A DNA stretch of 37,361 bases from Halothiobacillus neapolitanus (GTDB taxonomy: Bacteria; Pseudomonadota; Gammaproteobacteria; Halothiobacillales; Halothiobacillaceae), in assembly GCA_020722165.1 (NCBI GenBank), contig DYLI01000003.1, positions 1 through 37,361 on the forward strand. Reading direction: 5' to 3'. The first letter of the stretch is position 1. Each line of letters starts with the position of its first letter. The notes under the pieces are model-generated. The model saw nothing but the letters and a program-made list of their open reading frames with translations, had not been told where the DNA came from and did no database searches. This document shows positions 26,607 to 37,361 of the stretch, one piece after another. The translations under genes and the position numbers were made by a program.

Positions 26607-26963
26607 ATGCTTGAGAACTACCTTCCTGTTCTTGTTTTCTTCGCTGTAGCACTAGGTTTTAGTCTAGTCATGCTTGCTGCGGGCTTTGTGCTTGCCCCGC
26701 GCCGTCCGGATAAAGAAAAAGACTCCCCCTATGAGTGCGGCTTCGCTGCATTTGAAGACTCGCGCATGAAGTTTGACGTGCGTTTTTATCTGGTTGCCAT
26801 TCTTTTCATTATTTTTGATCTTGAAATTGCCTTTCTTTTTCCCTGGGCCGTGGTGCTGGATGAGATTGGCGGCTTTGGTCTAGCGGCCATGGGGATTTTC
26901 TTGCTGATTTTGGTGATTGGTTTCATCTATGAGTGGAAGAAGGGGGCTTTGGAATGGGAATAG
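26607..26963 (+). CDS. nuoA: NADH-quinone oxidoreductase subunit A
   Basis: [52 protein letters not shown] at 26607 is 10 nt after AGGAGG. Confidence 0.97.
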   Translation: MLENYLPVLVFFAVALGFSLVMLAAGFVLAPRRPDKEKDSPYECGFAAFEDSRMKFDVRFYLVAILFIIFDLEIAFLFPWAVVLDEIGGFGLAAMGIFLLILVIGFIYEWKKGALEWE

Positions 26964-27454
26964 AGGGTATTCTCGACAAAGGCTTTGTCACTACTTCGGC
27001 TGACAAGTTAATTAACTGGGCACGAACAGGTTCATTGTGGCCGATGACATTTGGTCTTGCCTGTTGTGCGGTTGAAATGATGCACGCCGGCGCTGCGCGC
27101 TATGACTTGGATCGCTTCGGCGTTGTATTCCGTCCAAGCCCGCGTCAGTCCGATGTCATGATTGTTGCTGGAACACTCGTCAACAAAATGGCACCCGCCT
27201 TACGCAAGGTTTACGACCAGATGCCCGAGCCGCGTTGGGTGATTTCGATGGGCTCCTGTGCCAATGGTGGCGGTTATTACCATTATTCCTATGCCGTAGT
27301 GCGTGGTTGTGATCGCATTGTTCCGGTGGATATTTACGTGCCCGGATGCCCACCGACGGCTGAAGCCCTGTTGTACGGCATTATTCAGCTGCAAAATAAA
27401 ATTCATCGTACCAATACGATTGCTAAACCCACTGTTGTGGCTGAGGCGGTTTAA
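26954..27454 (+). CDS. nuoB: NADH-quinone oxidoreductase subunit B
   Basis: [55 protein letters not shown]. Confidence 0.98.
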   Translation: MGIEGILDKGFVTTSADKLINWARTGSLWPMTFGLACCAVEMMHAGAARYDLDRFGVVFRPSPRQSDVMIVAGTLVNKMAPALRKVYDQMPEPRWVISMGSCANGGGYYHYSYAVVRGCDRIVPVDIYVPGCPPTAEALLYGIIQLQNKIHRTNTIAKPTVVAEAV

Positions 27455-28182
27455 TGAAATTGACCCTGTCCAAAACTTTAGCCCAGTTGCGCGAACAGTT
27501 CTCTGTGCGCTTTCCCTCGGCTGCCACGCAGTTTATTGAGGACTGTAATGAGTTAACGATTGAAGTGCACGCTCAGGATATCTTGCGTGTATGCCAAGTG
27601 TTGGCCACAGAGGCTGAATTTGCCTTTGAGCAGATAATTGATCTCTGCGGCGTGGACTACAGCGATTACGGCAAGAGTGAGTGGTCGTCCGACGAGAAGG
27701 TGTGCAAAGGTGGCTATAACCGTGGTGTGCAGGAATCAACCGCTGGACGTATGAAGTTTGGCGATGAAATGCAGCTTTCGGACACCTCGCGCCCGCGCTT
27801 TGCCGTGGTCTATCACTTGCTCTCGTATACGTTTAATCAACGCCTGCGTTTGCGCGTGTATTGCGACGATACGGAGATGCCAGTATTGCCTTCGGTCACT
27901 TCGGTCTGGTCGGGTGCCAACTGGTTCGAACGCGAAGCTTTTGATCTGTTTGGCATTTTGTTTGACGGTCACCCTGATTTGCGACGCATTTTGACGGATT
28001 ACGGTTTTGTCGGCCATCCCTTCCGTAAGGATTTTCCATTGATTGGCAATGTTGAAATGCGTTACGACGAAACCAAAGGGCGCGTGGTGTATGAGCCGGT
28101 GAGTATTGAACCGCGTGTACTCGTGCCACGGGTGATACGTCACGACCACCGCTATATTCTTTCGTCGCAGAAGAAGGGTTGA
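27454..28182 (+). CDS. nuoC: NADH-quinone oxidoreductase subunit C
   Basis: 242 aa; [47 protein letters not shown]. Confidence 0.97.
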   Translation: MKLTLSKTLAQLREQFSVRFPSAATQFIEDCNELTIEVHAQDILRVCQVLATEAEFAFEQIIDLCGVDYSDYGKSEWSSDEKVCKGGYNRGVQESTAGRMKFGDEMQLSDTSRPRFAVVYHLLSYTFNQRLRLRVYCDDTEMPVLPSVTSVWSGANWFEREAFDLFGILFDGHPDLRRILTDYGFVGHPFRKDFPLIGNVEMRYDETKGRVVYEPVSIEPRVLVPRVIRHDHRYILSSQKKG

Positions 28183-28185
28183 GTC

Positions 28186-29439
28186 ATGCCTGAAATCGTC
28201 AACTACACCCTGAATTTCGGTCCGCAACATCCTTCGGCGCACGGTGTGCTGCGTCTTGTGCTTGAGCTGGATGGCGAGACCATTGTGCGTGCGGATTCGC
28301 ACATTGGTTTATTGCACCGTGCCACCGAAAAGCTCGCCGAGAGCAAGCCTTACAATCAAAGCATTGGTTACATGGATCGTCTCGACTATGTGTCGATGAT
28401 GTGTAATGAACACGCCTATGTCATGGCGATGGAAAAGATTGGCGGAATTCAGGTGCCTGAGCGCGCGCTGTACATCCGTACCATGTTTGATGAAATCACC
28501 CGCATCTTGAATCACTTGCTCTGGTTGGGTGCGCACGCGCTGGATATTGGCGCGATGTCAGTGTTCCTGTACTGCTTCCGTGAGCGCGAAGACTTGATGG
28601 ATTGTTACGAAGCGGTCTCTGGGGCACGTTTGCACGCTACCTATTACCGACCGGGTGGTGTGGCGCGCGATTTACCGGATTCCATGCCGCAATACAGCAC
28701 TTCTAAGTGGCATAACGCCAAAGACATCTCGCGTATGAACGAAGTGCGTCAGGGTTCGATGCTTGATTTCCTTGAGGATTTTGTTAATCGCTTTCCGGCC
28801 TTGGTCGATGAATACGAGACCTTGCTGACCGATAATCGTATCTGGAAACAGCGTACTGTAGGCATTGGCGTGGTGACTCCTGAGCGTGCTTTGGCGATGG
28901 GCTTTACTGGGCCGATGCTGCGTGGTTCTGGTGTTGAGTGGGATTTGCGCAAGAAGCAGCCTTATGCGATGTACGACAAGCTGGACTTTGATATTCCCGT
29001 CGGCGTGAATGGTGACTGTTATGACCGATACTTGGTGCGTGTGGAAGAGCTGCGCCAATCGAATCGCATCGTTAAGCAATGTATTCAGTGGTTGCGTAAA
29101 AATCCTGGTGAAGTGATTACGGGCGATCATAAGTTTGCTCCGCCGCGCCGCGAAGAAGCCAAGGCCGATATGGAGGCATTGATTCACCATTTCAAATTGT
29201 TCACTGAAGGCTTCTGCCTGCCTGAGGGTGAAGTGTATTCCGCCGTCGAACATCCGAAAGGCGAGTTTGGTATCTATCTAATTTCAGATGGTGCGAACAA
29301 GCCTTATCGTTTAAAGGTGCGCGCACCTGGTTTTGCCCATCTTTCAGGTTTGGACGAAATGTCACGCGGTCACATGATTGCCGATGTGGTAGCCATTATT
29401 GGTACCCAAGACATTGTATTCGGGGAGGTTGATCGTTGA
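28186..29439 (+). CDS. nuoD: NADH-quinone oxidoreductase subunit D
   Basis: 417 aa; [53 protein letters not shown]. Confidence 0.98.
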   Translation: MPEIVNYTLNFGPQHPSAHGVLRLVLELDGETIVRADSHIGLLHRATEKLAESKPYNQSIGYMDRLDYVSMMCNEHAYVMAMEKIGGIQVPERALYIRTMFDEITRILNHLLWLGAHALDIGAMSVFLYCFREREDLMDCYEAVSGARLHATYYRPGGVARDLPDSMPQYSTSKWHNAKDISRMNEVRQGSMLDFLEDFVNRFPALVDEYETLLTDNRIWKQRTVGIGVVTPERALAMGFTGPMLRGSGVEWDLRKKQPYAMYDKLDFDIPVGVNGDCYDRYLVRVEELRQSNRIVKQCIQWLRKNPGEVITGDHKFAPPRREEAKADMEALIHHFKLFTEGFCLPEGEVYSAVEHPKGEFGIYLISDGANKPYRLKVRAPGFAHLSGLDEMSRGHMIADVVAIIGTQDIVFGEVDR

Positions 29440-29963
29440 TGAACGAACAAGAACGTGCGCGCAAAATCGCCCTGTTAAGTGCTGATACGGTTGCAGAAAT
29501 TGAGCATTGGCTGAGTAAATATCCAGCCGATCAACGCATGTCGGCCTTGCTTGCTGCGTTGAGCGCCGCCCAGCATCAAAACCACGGTTTTTTAACCACC
29601 GACCTGATGGATGCGGTCGCGTTTTATCTTGGCGTGCCTGAAATTGCTGCGTATGAAGTGGCGACGTTTTATTCAATGTTTGAAACCAAGCCAGTCGGCC
29701 AGCACAGCATTTCGATTTGTACCAATATTTCCTGTTGGCTGATGGGATCCGAACGTATTGTCGAGCATGTCGAAAATCGTCTAGGCATTAAAACCGGCGA
29801 GAGCACACCCGACGGCAAATTTTTCCTCAAGTGCGAGGAAGAGTGCTTGGCCGCCTGTGATGGCGGTCCAATGATGCAGGTCGATCATGTGTATTACGAG
29901 CGCCTGACCCCGGAAAAAGTGGACAGTATTCTTGATGCTGTTGCACTTAAGGATGGACACTGA
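29439..29963 (+). CDS. nuoE: NADH-quinone oxidoreductase subunit E
   Basis: [26 protein letters not shown]...[16 protein letters not shown] 2Fe-2S ligands. Confidence 0.97.
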   Translation: MNEQERARKIALLSADTVAEIEHWLSKYPADQRMSALLAALSAAQHQNHGFLTTDLMDAVAFYLGVPEIAAYEVATFYSMFETKPVGQHSISICTNISCWLMGSERIVEHVENRLGIKTGESTPDGKFFLKCEEECLAACDGGPMMQVDHVYYERLTPEKVDSILDAVALKDGH

Positions 29964-29965
29964 AC

Positions 29966-31249
29966 ATGAGCACCCAAGTTTGTTTTGCAACGCGCCAGTT
30001 TGATGAGCCTTGGACGCTGGAAAATTATCTTAAGACAGGCGGTTATCAGTCCTGGCGCAAGATACTGGCGGAAAAGACGGATCCGGCAGTCATTATTGAA
30101 GAGTTAAAACTATCCAATTTGCGTGGTCGCGGTGGTGCGGGCTTCCCCACCGGTTTGAAGTGGAGCTTTATGCCGCGCAATGCGCCGGGGCAAAAATATC
30201 TGGTGTGTAACTCGGATGAGTCTGAGCCCGGAACGGCCAAGGATCGTCAGATTTTGCTGAACAATCCACATGCCTTGGTTGAGGGTATGGCGATTGGAGC
30301 CTACACGATCGGTGCGACTGTGGGCTACAACTACATGCGCGGCGAGTTTGGTGATCTGCCTTTCCAGCGCTTTGAACAGGCATTAAAAGAAGCCTATGAG
30401 CATGGTTTGCTCGGCAAAAATGTACTTGGCTCCGGTCTGGACATGGAGCTTTATGGTTCCTTAGGCGCGGGTGCTTACATTTGCGGTGAAGAAACCGCTT
30501 TGCTTGAATCACTGGAAGGAAAAAAGGGGCAACCGCGCTTTAAGCCTCCTTTCCCGGCCAACTTTGGTTTGTATGGCCGTCCGACGACGATTAACAACAC
30601 TGAAACTCTGTCTTCGGTACCTGCGATTTTGCGCAATGGCGGCCAGTGGTTCGCCGATCTTGGCGTGCCCAACAGTGGCGGCACAAAGATGTTTTCGGTC
30701 TCCGGTCATGTGAATAAACCGGGTGTTTTTGAAATTCCTATGGGTACGCCGTTTGCTGACTTGTTGGGTATGGCGGGCGGAGTGCGTCACGGACACACAC
30801 TGAAAGCAGTGATTCCTGGCGGTTCCTCGGTGCCTGTCGTACCTGCGGAGGTCATGATGCAGGTCAAGATGGATTATGATTCGCTGGCGAAGGCTGGCAG
30901 CTTCCTTGGTTCGGGCGGGCTGATTGTCATGGATAGCAGCACGTGCATGGTGAAGGCTTTGCGTCGGATTTCACGTTTTTATTACTCCGAATCATGCGGG
31001 CAGTGCACGCCCTGCCGCGAAGGCACAGGCTGGCTCTATCGTATGTTGACGCGCATTGTGGAAGGCAAGGGCGCGTTAGCGGATTTGGCTCGCTTGGATG
31101 ATGTGGCCAGCAAAATTGAAGGGCGCACGATTTGCGCCCTTGGTGATGCCGCTGCTATGCCGGTGCGCAGTTTTCTTAAGCATTTCCGCCCAGAATTTGA
31201 ATATTACATTGAGCGCGGCCATAGTATGGCCGAAGCCAAGATTCGCTAA
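29966..31249 (+). CDS. nuoF: NADH-quinone oxidoreductase subunit F
   Basis: 427 aa; [59 protein letters not shown]. Confidence 0.98.
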   Translation: MSTQVCFATRQFDEPWTLENYLKTGGYQSWRKILAEKTDPAVIIEELKLSNLRGRGGAGFPTGLKWSFMPRNAPGQKYLVCNSDESEPGTAKDRQILLNNPHALVEGMAIGAYTIGATVGYNYMRGEFGDLPFQRFEQALKEAYEHGLLGKNVLGSGLDMELYGSLGAGAYICGEETALLESLEGKKGQPRFKPPFPANFGLYGRPTTINNTETLSSVPAILRNGGQWFADLGVPNSGGTKMFSVSGHVNKPGVFEIPMGTPFADLLGMAGGVRHGHTLKAVIPGGSSVPVVPAEVMMQVKMDYDSLAKAGSFLGSGGLIVMDSSTCMVKALRRISRFYYSESCGQCTPCREGTGWLYRMLTRIVEGKGALADLARLDDVASKIEGRTICALGDAAAMPVRSFLKHFRPEFEYYIERGHSMAEAKIR

Positions 31250-31267
31250 AGGGCGCAGGGAGTAGCG

Positions 31268-33628
31268 ATGAGTGATGATCTGATCTCCATTGAGGTTGAC
31301 GGTAAGAAGCTGCATGGGCACCAGGGTGACATGCTGATTGAAGTTACCGATGCTGCGGGTATTCATATTCCGCGCTTCTGTTACCACCGCAAGCTGTCTG
31401 TCGCGGCCAACTGCCGTATGTGCCTTGTTGAGGTTGAACGCGCACCGAAGACCTTGCCTGCCTGCGCAACTCCAATTTCAGAAGGGATGCGGGTTTTTAC
31501 CAAGTCACCGAAAGCCATTATTGCGCAACGTGCGACCATGGAGTTTTTGCTCATCAATCATCCGCTGGATTGCCCCGTGTGCGACCAAGGCGGCGAGTGT
31601 GAATTGCAGGATGTCGCCATGGGTTACGGCGATGGCGTGGGTCAATACTCCGAAACCAAGCGTGTCGTGAAAGATAAAGACATCGGCCCGCTGGTGGCCA
31701 CCGATATGACGCGCTGCATTCATTGCACGCGCTGCGTGCGTTTTGGCGATGAGATTGCTGGTGTGCGTGAACTTGGAACCACCGGACGCAGTGAGCATAT
31801 GGAAATCGGGACGTACGTCGCCAAAGCCGTAAGCTCTGAAATTTCTGGGAATATTATTGACTTATGCCCAGTGGGTGCGCTTACGGCCAAGCCTTCTCGC
31901 TATATGTTCCGGCCATGGGAGCTGGCGCAGCATGCCGCCATTGCGCCGCATGATGGTCTCGGCTCAAACATTTACATGCACATTCGTGAAGGTGCGGTCA
32001 TGCGCGTGGTGCCGCGTGAAAATGAAGCAGTGAACGAAGTTTGGTTGTCGGATCGCGATCGCTTTAGCTATCTCGGTATTCAACATCCCGACCGCCTGAC
32101 AAGTCCGATGATTCGTGTCGAGGCTGGCTGGCGTGAGGCGAGCTGGGAAGAGGCACTAGAAGTTGCAGCTAAAGGTCTTAAAGCAGCGGGTGCGGATTTG
32201 CACACTCTAATTGCGCCCCATGCAAGCTTGGAAGAGTTGTATCTTGCGCAAAAACTCAGCCGTGGACTCGGTTCAAACAATATTGACCACCGTTTGCGTC
32301 AGCGTGATTTCCGCGATCAGGCGGCCTTGCCTGTAATGCCGTGGTTAGGGCATGACGTGGCTGAGTTGGAGCAACGCCAAGCCGTGTTGGTCATTGGTAG
32401 CCATATTCGTCATGAGCAACCACTGTTGGCGCAGCGTTTGCGTAAAGCCGCGCTTTTGGGTGCCAAGATCAGTTTTGTTAACCCATCGGCCTTGCCACAA
32501 ACCTTCACTGTGTTGGAAAACTTGGCCGTGGGCAACGATGGCATAGTGACTGCTTTGGTGGGCATATTGTCCGCGCTGGCTCCTAATGATCTTGAAAAGA
32601 ACATAGCCCCCCTGGTCGCCAAGGCCGTTGTTGAAACTCGTCATCAAGCCATAGCAGCATCCCTGAAGAAAGCCAAGCGTGCCGGCGTGTATCTTGGTGC
32701 ATTGACGCAGGCGCACCCTGATTTGTCGCTCATCCGTCAACTTGCGCAAGCCATTGCACAGCATAGTGGTGCAACATTGGGTGAATTTGCTTCGGCGGGC
32801 AACAGTGCGGGTGCGTGGCTGGCGGGTGCGCTGCCGCATCGCTTGCCCGGAGGTGGAGCTTCGGCAGAGCAAGGCTTGAATGCGGTTGAAATGTTATCTA
32901 AGGCTGCAAAAGCAAGCATGTTGATCGGTATTGAACCGGAGTTCGACAGTCTTCAAGGTCAGGACTCACTCGCGGCATTGAAGCAATCCTCTTTTAACGT
33001 AGTGATTAACCCATTCATGAGCGATGTCATGCGTAGCTATGCGCATGTGATGCTTCCAATGGTCACATTTGCTGAAACCTCGGGAACGTATGTCAATACC
33101 GAAGGTTTGTGGCAGGGGATGCGCGCCGTGGCGCGCCCCTTGGGTGAAGCACGCCCCGCGTGGAAGATTCTGCGTGTTTTGGGCAATTTGCTGAATTTGG
33201 AAGGCTTCGAATACATGAGCTCCGAGGATGTGCGTGATGAATTACGCAGTGCCTGTCAAGACGTGCAATTAAGCTCAAACATTGAGCCTGTAGATGTTGC
33301 TGTGCCACAACCTGCTGGCGATCATGGAATGCAACGCCTAGGTGGCGTTGCTATGTTCTGTGTGGACGCGCTGGTGCGCCGTTCTGCATCCCTGCAGGAA
33401 ACAGCGGATGCGCAGGCTGCAAAAAATGTTCGGCTGCATCCGGAAGAAATCCAACGATTAGGCTTGGCGATTGGTAGCATGGTTGAGGTCGCGTCAGGCA
33501 TGAATAAAGTACATATGGCAGTGCAGGCAGATGAGAACCTGCCAGTGGGTTGCGCATGGATTGCGTACGGTACCGCTGTCAGCATGGCGCTGGGTAATGC
33601 CTTGCACGTTCAGATTAAGGGGGTGTAG
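31268..33628 (+). CDS. nuoG: NADH-quinone oxidoreductase subunit G
   Basis: 786 aa; IPRFCYHRKLSVAANCRMCLVEVE, HPLDCPVCDQGGECELQD, RCIHCTRCVRFGDE. Confidence 0.97.
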   Translation: MSDDLISIEVDGKKLHGHQGDMLIEVTDAAGIHIPRFCYHRKLSVAANCRMCLVEVERAPKTLPACATPISEGMRVFTKSPKAIIAQRATMEFLLINHPLDCPVCDQGGECELQDVAMGYGDGVGQYSETKRVVKDKDIGPLVATDMTRCIHCTRCVRFGDEIAGVRELGTTGRSEHMEIGTYVAKAVSSEISGNIIDLCPVGALTAKPSRYMFRPWELAQHAAIAPHDGLGSNIYMHIREGAVMRVVPRENEAVNEVWLSDRDRFSYLGIQHPDRLTSPMIRVEAGWREASWEEALEVAAKGLKAAGADLHTLIAPHASLEELYLAQKLSRGLGSNNIDHRLRQRDFRDQAALPVMPWLGHDVAELEQRQAVLVIGSHIRHEQPLLAQRLRKAALLGAKISFVNPSALPQTFTVLENLAVGNDGIVTALVGILSALAPNDLEKNIAPLVAKAVVETRHQAIAASLKKAKRAGVYLGALTQAHPDLSLIRQLAQAIAQHSGATLGEFASAGNSAGAWLAGALPHRLPGGGASAEQGLNAVEMLSKAAKASMLIGIEPEFDSLQGQDSLAALKQSSFNVVINPFMSDVMRSYAHVMLPMVTFAETSGTYVNTEGLWQGMRAVARPLGEARPAWKILRVLGNLLNLEGFEYMSSEDVRDELRSACQDVQLSSNIEPVDVAVPQPAGDHGMQRLGGVAMFCVDALVRRSASLQETADAQAAKNVRLHPEEIQRLGLAIGSMVEVASGMNKVHMAVQADENLPVGCAWIAYGTAVSMALGNALHVQIKGV

Positions 33629-33631
33629 GTC

Positions 33632-34687
33632 GTGGCCGAATTTCTCTCCCCGCTGTTGAACTTGTTTCCTGAGGGTTTACGTGCACTGGTTTTGATCCTG
33701 ATTCAAATCATGTTGGTGGTTATGCCGCTCGTTATTGCGGTGGCTTATACAACTTATTTTGAACGCAAGATTATTGGCTATATGCAAGTTCGTATCGGCC
33801 CCAACCGCGTCGGTCCCTTGGGTTTACTCCAACCATTTGCCGATGTATTTAAACTGATGTTCAAAGAGATCATCATTCCCACGGCGGCGAACAAGTTTAT
33901 TTTCTTTACGGCTCCTGTGCTTATTCTTTTCGCAGCTTTAGTGGCTTGGGCTGTTGTTCCATTTGATGATGGCTGGGTCATTGCTGATGTGAACGCGGGC
34001 TTGCTGTATGTGCTGGCTGTGGGCGCTGCGGGGGTTTACGGCGTAATTTTGGCGGGTTGGGCTTCAAACTCTAAATATGCCTTGCTGGGTGGTTTGCGTT
34101 CAGCCGCACACAAAATCGCCTATGAATTAGCCATGGGATTTGCGCTGGTCGGTGTTCTGATGGCAAGTCAAAGCCTTAATCTTCAAGATATTGTGCGCGC
34201 ACAGAGTGGCAGTATTTTGCATTGGTATTGGTTGCCTCTTTTACCCATGTTTGTGGTGTATTTTATTTCCGGCGTGGCAGAAACCAACCGCGCCCCTTTT
34301 GACATTGCCGAAGGCGAGTCAGAAATCGTCGCTGGTTTCCACGTTGAATATTCAGGCATGGGCTTTGTGTTGTTCATGCTCGCTGAATACGCCAGTATGA
34401 TTCTGATTTCCGCGTTGACCGCGATTATGTTTCTTGGTGGCTGGTTATCACCATTTCAAGGAACATTTTTAGAGAGTGCATTTGCATGGATTCCAGGCAT
34501 TTTCTGGATGTTCGCGAAAATCGCCGTTTTACTCTTCGTGTTTATTTGGTTCCGCGCGACCTTCCCGCGTTATCGCTATGATCAGATTATGCGCTTGGGT
34601 TGGAAGGTGCTTATCCCCGTCACCCTGATTTGGATTGTGGTTGAAGGTGTTGCCATATATTTCAAGCTTGGTCCTTGGTTTGCGTAA
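33632..34687 (+). CDS. nuoH: NADH-quinone oxidoreductase subunit H
   Basis: 351 aa; [66 protein letters not shown] start. Confidence 0.98.
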   Translation: MAEFLSPLLNLFPEGLRALVLILIQIMLVVMPLVIAVAYTTYFERKIIGYMQVRIGPNRVGPLGLLQPFADVFKLMFKEIIIPTAANKFIFFTAPVLILFAALVAWAVVPFDDGWVIADVNAGLLYVLAVGAAGVYGVILAGWASNSKYALLGGLRSAAHKIAYELAMGFALVGVLMASQSLNLQDIVRAQSGSILHWYWLPLLPMFVVYFISGVAETNRAPFDIAEGESEIVAGFHVEYSGMGFVLFMLAEYASMILISALTAIMFLGGWLSPFQGTFLESAFAWIPGIFWMFAKIAVLLFVFIWFRATFPRYRYDQIMRLGWKVLIPVTLIWIVVEGVAIYFKLGPWFA

Positions 34688-34699
34688 TGGAGCCAATGT

Positions 34700-35188
34700 A
34701 TGAATAAAGTTAAACAGTTTTTCAAAACATGGTTTCTTTGGGAGTTGCTGCTCGGTATGCAGCTTACCGGGCGTTATTTGTTTGCTCGGAAATTTACAGT
34801 GCAATATCCTGAAGAAAAAACGCCCATGTCTCCGCGTTTTCGTGGTTTACATGCCCAGCGGCGTTATGCTAGCGGCGAAGAGCGTTGCATTGCCTGCAAG
34901 CTCTGTGAAGCGGTATGTCCTGCGGTAGCAATTACCATTGAATCTGAGCAGCGCGAAGATGGTACCCGTCGCACTACGCGCTACGATATTGATCTTTTCA
35001 AGTGCATTTATTGCGGGTTTTGTGAAGAAGCCTGTCCGGTGGATGCTATCGTTGAAACGCGAGTATTTGAATATCACTTTGAAGCGCGCGGCGAGCACAT
35101 CATGACCAAGGATAAACTCCTTGCCATGGGTGATAAATATGAAGTGCAAATTGCCGCCGACCGTTTGGCTGACGCTCCTTATCGTTAA
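34700..35188 (+). CDS. nuoI: NADH-quinone oxidoreductase subunit I
   Basis: 162 aa; two 4Fe-4S motifs [13 protein letters not shown] and [16 protein letters not shown]. Confidence 0.98.
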   Translation: MNKVKQFFKTWFLWELLLGMQLTGRYLFARKFTVQYPEEKTPMSPRFRGLHAQRRYASGEERCIACKLCEAVCPAVAITIESEQREDGTRRTTRYDIDLFKCIYCGFCEEACPVDAIVETRVFEYHFEARGEHIMTKDKLLAMGDKYEVQIAADRLADAPYR

Positions 35189-35218
35189 TATTGTTCTTAC
35201 CATAAATACGGAAATGCC

Positions 35219-35839
35219 ATGAGCTTTATCAAGCTACTTTTTTTAGTCTTCGCCTCAAGTGCAGTATTGTCGGCCTTCATGATGATCACTACACGTAATA
35301 CGGTGTATGCGGCATTATATTTGGTATTGACCTTTTTCAGCACGGCATTGGTTTGGATGCTATTGGAAGCTGAATTTTTAAGTATCGTGTTGATTCTGGT
35401 GTATATCGGTGCGGTAATGGTTTTATTCTTGTTTGTGGTAATGATGTTGGATGTTAATACCGCAGCAACTCGCGAAGGTTTTGTGCGATTTTTGCCTCTT
35501 GGGGCCGGCGTTGCCATTCTAATGATCCTTGAAATGTCTCTGGTTTTAGGACCCAAGTTGTTCGGCTTGGATCTATATCCTGCTCCCGTACCCAAACCAG
35601 CGGATCACAGCAATACCGAAGCCATTGGTTCAGTTTTGTATACCGTCTATGTGTACCCGTTTGAAATTGCTGCAGTGATTTTGTTGGTTGCCATGATTGC
35701 AGCAATTATGTTGACGCTGCGCCGCCGGCCAGAAACGAAATATCAGGATGCAAGCGCGCAAGCCAAGGTACAAAGTAAGGACAGGGTACGCATTATCAAA
35801 ATGTCTGCTGAACCTCGTATCACTGACGTGGCAAAATAA
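35219..35839 (+). CDS. nuoJ: NADH-quinone oxidoreductase subunit J
   Basis: 206 aa; [53 protein letters not shown]. Confidence 0.96.
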   Translation: MSFIKLLFLVFASSAVLSAFMMITTRNTVYAALYLVLTFFSTALVWMLLEAEFLSIVLILVYIGAVMVLFLFVVMMLDVNTAATREGFVRFLPLGAGVAILMILEMSLVLGPKLFGLDLYPAPVPKPADHSNTEAIGSVLYTVYVYPFEIAAVILLVAMIAAIMLTLRRRPETKYQDASAQAKVQSKDRVRIIKMSAEPRITDVAK

Positions 35840-35850
35840 GGAGAAGGCTC

Positions 35851-36162
35851 ATGATGGCGATTGCTTTGTCCGATGTGCTGATTTTTGGCGCGATCCTTTT
35901 TGGATTGTCACTGGCAGGAATTTTTCTTAATCGTAAGAACGTTCTCGTTTTGCTCATGAGTATTGAGCTGATGCTGCTTGCGGTGAACATAAACTTTGTC
36001 GGTTTCTCACATTTTCTTGGCGATACCGCAGGGCAGGCTTTTGTATTCTTTATTTTGACGGTTGCAGCCGCTGAAGCTGCCATTGGTCTTGCGATTTTGG
36101 TGGTGTTGTTCCGCAATCGCCGCAGTATTAACGTCGATGACCTCGACAGTGTGAAAGGTTAA
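35851..36162 (+). CDS. nuoK: NADH-quinone oxidoreductase subunit K
   Basis: 103 aa; [49 protein letters not shown]. Confidence 0.97.
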   Translation: MMAIALSDVLIFGAILFGLSLAGIFLNRKNVLVLLMSIELMLLAVNINFVGFSHFLGDTAGQAFVFFILTVAAAEAAIGLAILVVLFRNRRSINVDDLDSVKG

Positions 36163-36168
36163 GCCGTA

Positions 36169-37361
36169 TGGAAACGATCTACCTCTGGATTGTGCTTGCT
36201 CCCCTTATCGGCTCGATTATCGCGGGTCTTTTTGGTCGACAAATTGGTCGTGTGGGCGCGCAGACCGTCACGATTGCTGGGGTGGCTGTGTCATTTGTAC
36301 TGGCGCTTATTGTATTCAAAGCTCATGTGCTCGATGGTGGAGTCATTTTTAATGGCACCGTATATACGTGGCTTTCGAGCGACTTTTTTACTTTTAACGT
36401 CGGTTTTTTAGTCGATAACTTGACCGCAGTTATGGTGGTCATCGTCACGAGCGTAAGCTTGATGGTACATATCTATACCATCGGCTATATGGCACATGAC
36501 GAAGAATTATGGCCAGAAACCAGTCGTGCGCGTGCCGGTGGTTATCAGCGCTTCTTTAGTTATATTTCCTTGTTCACCTTCTCCATGCTGATGCTGGTGA
36601 TGAGTAATAACTTCATGCAGCTGTTCTTTGGCTGGGAAGCTGTAGGCTTGGTATCTTACCTGCTTATCGGTTTCTATATGAATCGTGAAACCGCGATTTA
36701 TGCCAACTTGAAAGCCTTTATCGTTAACCGTGTGGGTGACTTTGGCTTTTTACTTGGGATCGCTGCAATATTGGTTTATACGGGTTCGATGGATTATCAC
36801 GAAGTATTCAAACAAGCGAATCAACTTGCCGGTATCCAAGTCGAATTAATTCCGGGTATTGAGTGGTCGCTGATCTCTGTGATTTGTGTCTTGCTCTTCA
36901 TCGGAGCCATGGGTAAGTCAGCACAGATTCCATTGCACGTTTGGCTGCCGGATTCGATGGAAGGTCCAACACCTATTTCTGCATTGATTCATGCTGCAAC
37001 CATGGTGACTGCGGGCATCTTTATGGTCGCACGTATGTCGCCCATGTATGAACTTTCGGAAGCCGCGCTGTCGTTCATTATGTTGATTGGCGCGATTACC
37101 GCGTTCTCCATGGGTTTGCTGGGTATTGTCGCCAATGACATTAAGCGCGTGGTTGCTTTTTCCACACTTTCTCAGCTTGGCTACATGACAGTAGCGCTTG
37201 GAGCCTCGGCCTACTCGGCAGCCATTTTTCACCTAATGACCCATGCCTTCTTCAAGGCGCTGCTGTTCCTTGCAGCAGGTTCGGTGATTATCGCCATGCA
37301 CCATGAGCAAGACATCCGCAAGATGGGCGGGCTGCGTAAATACATGCCGATTACCTTCTGG
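36169..37361 (+). CDS. nuoL: NADH-quinone oxidoreductase subunit L (partial, runs off window end)
   Basis: Open from ATG 36169 ([23 protein letters not shown]) to window end; contains [53 protein letters not shown]; absent from ORF track because there is no stop. Confidence 0.97.

Noticed and set aside
22850-33355. Short shared string GGTGGCGTTGCTATG near 22857 and 33341
   Set aside because: Only two copies, both inside coding sequence (ftsH C-terminus and nuoG); likely chance.
1-37361. CRISPR arrays, transposases, integrases, toxin-antitoxin or defence genes
   Set aside because: Looked for direct-repeat arrays and characteristic protein motifs on both strands and saw none.

Overview
The window looks like chromosomal DNA from a sulfur-oxidising proteobacterium. 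The taxon is inferred only from gene content: A. ferrooxidans-type SQR, flavocytochrome c, and proteobacterial gene order. Left part (0-8.6 kb): a DUF2242-like lipoprotein, ettA, a stand-alone cNMP-binding protein, a relA-type (p)ppGpp synthetase, truD, sqr, aat and yhbY. Middle part (8.6-20.2 kb): a respiratory module. Minus strand: ctaB, a PepSY-TM protein, ctaA. Plus strand: fccA, fccB, ba3-type oxidase subunits IIa/II/I, a diheme cytochrome c, a FixI/CcoI-like Cu-ATPase, Sco and PCuAC. Right part (20.3-37.4 kb): the conserved rlmE-ftsH-folP-glmM-tpiA-secG-tRNA-Leu(GAG) block followed by nuoA-nuoL (nuoL cut by the window end). The most interesting item is the middle module. A flavocytochrome c sulfide dehydrogenase-like pair sits directly in front of a Thermus-type ba3 oxidase with its own heme A and copper assembly genes, and the module lies between yhbY and rlmE, which are divergent neighbours in E. 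coli. The FccB homologue lacks the cysteine that covalently binds FAD in the Allochromatium enzyme, carries an extra segment, is paired with a monoheme FccA, and has codon composition opposite to the neighbouring plus-strand genes. I found no CRISPR array, transposase, phage gene or rRNA. All family calls come from reading motifs and recalled homologues; no searches were run.
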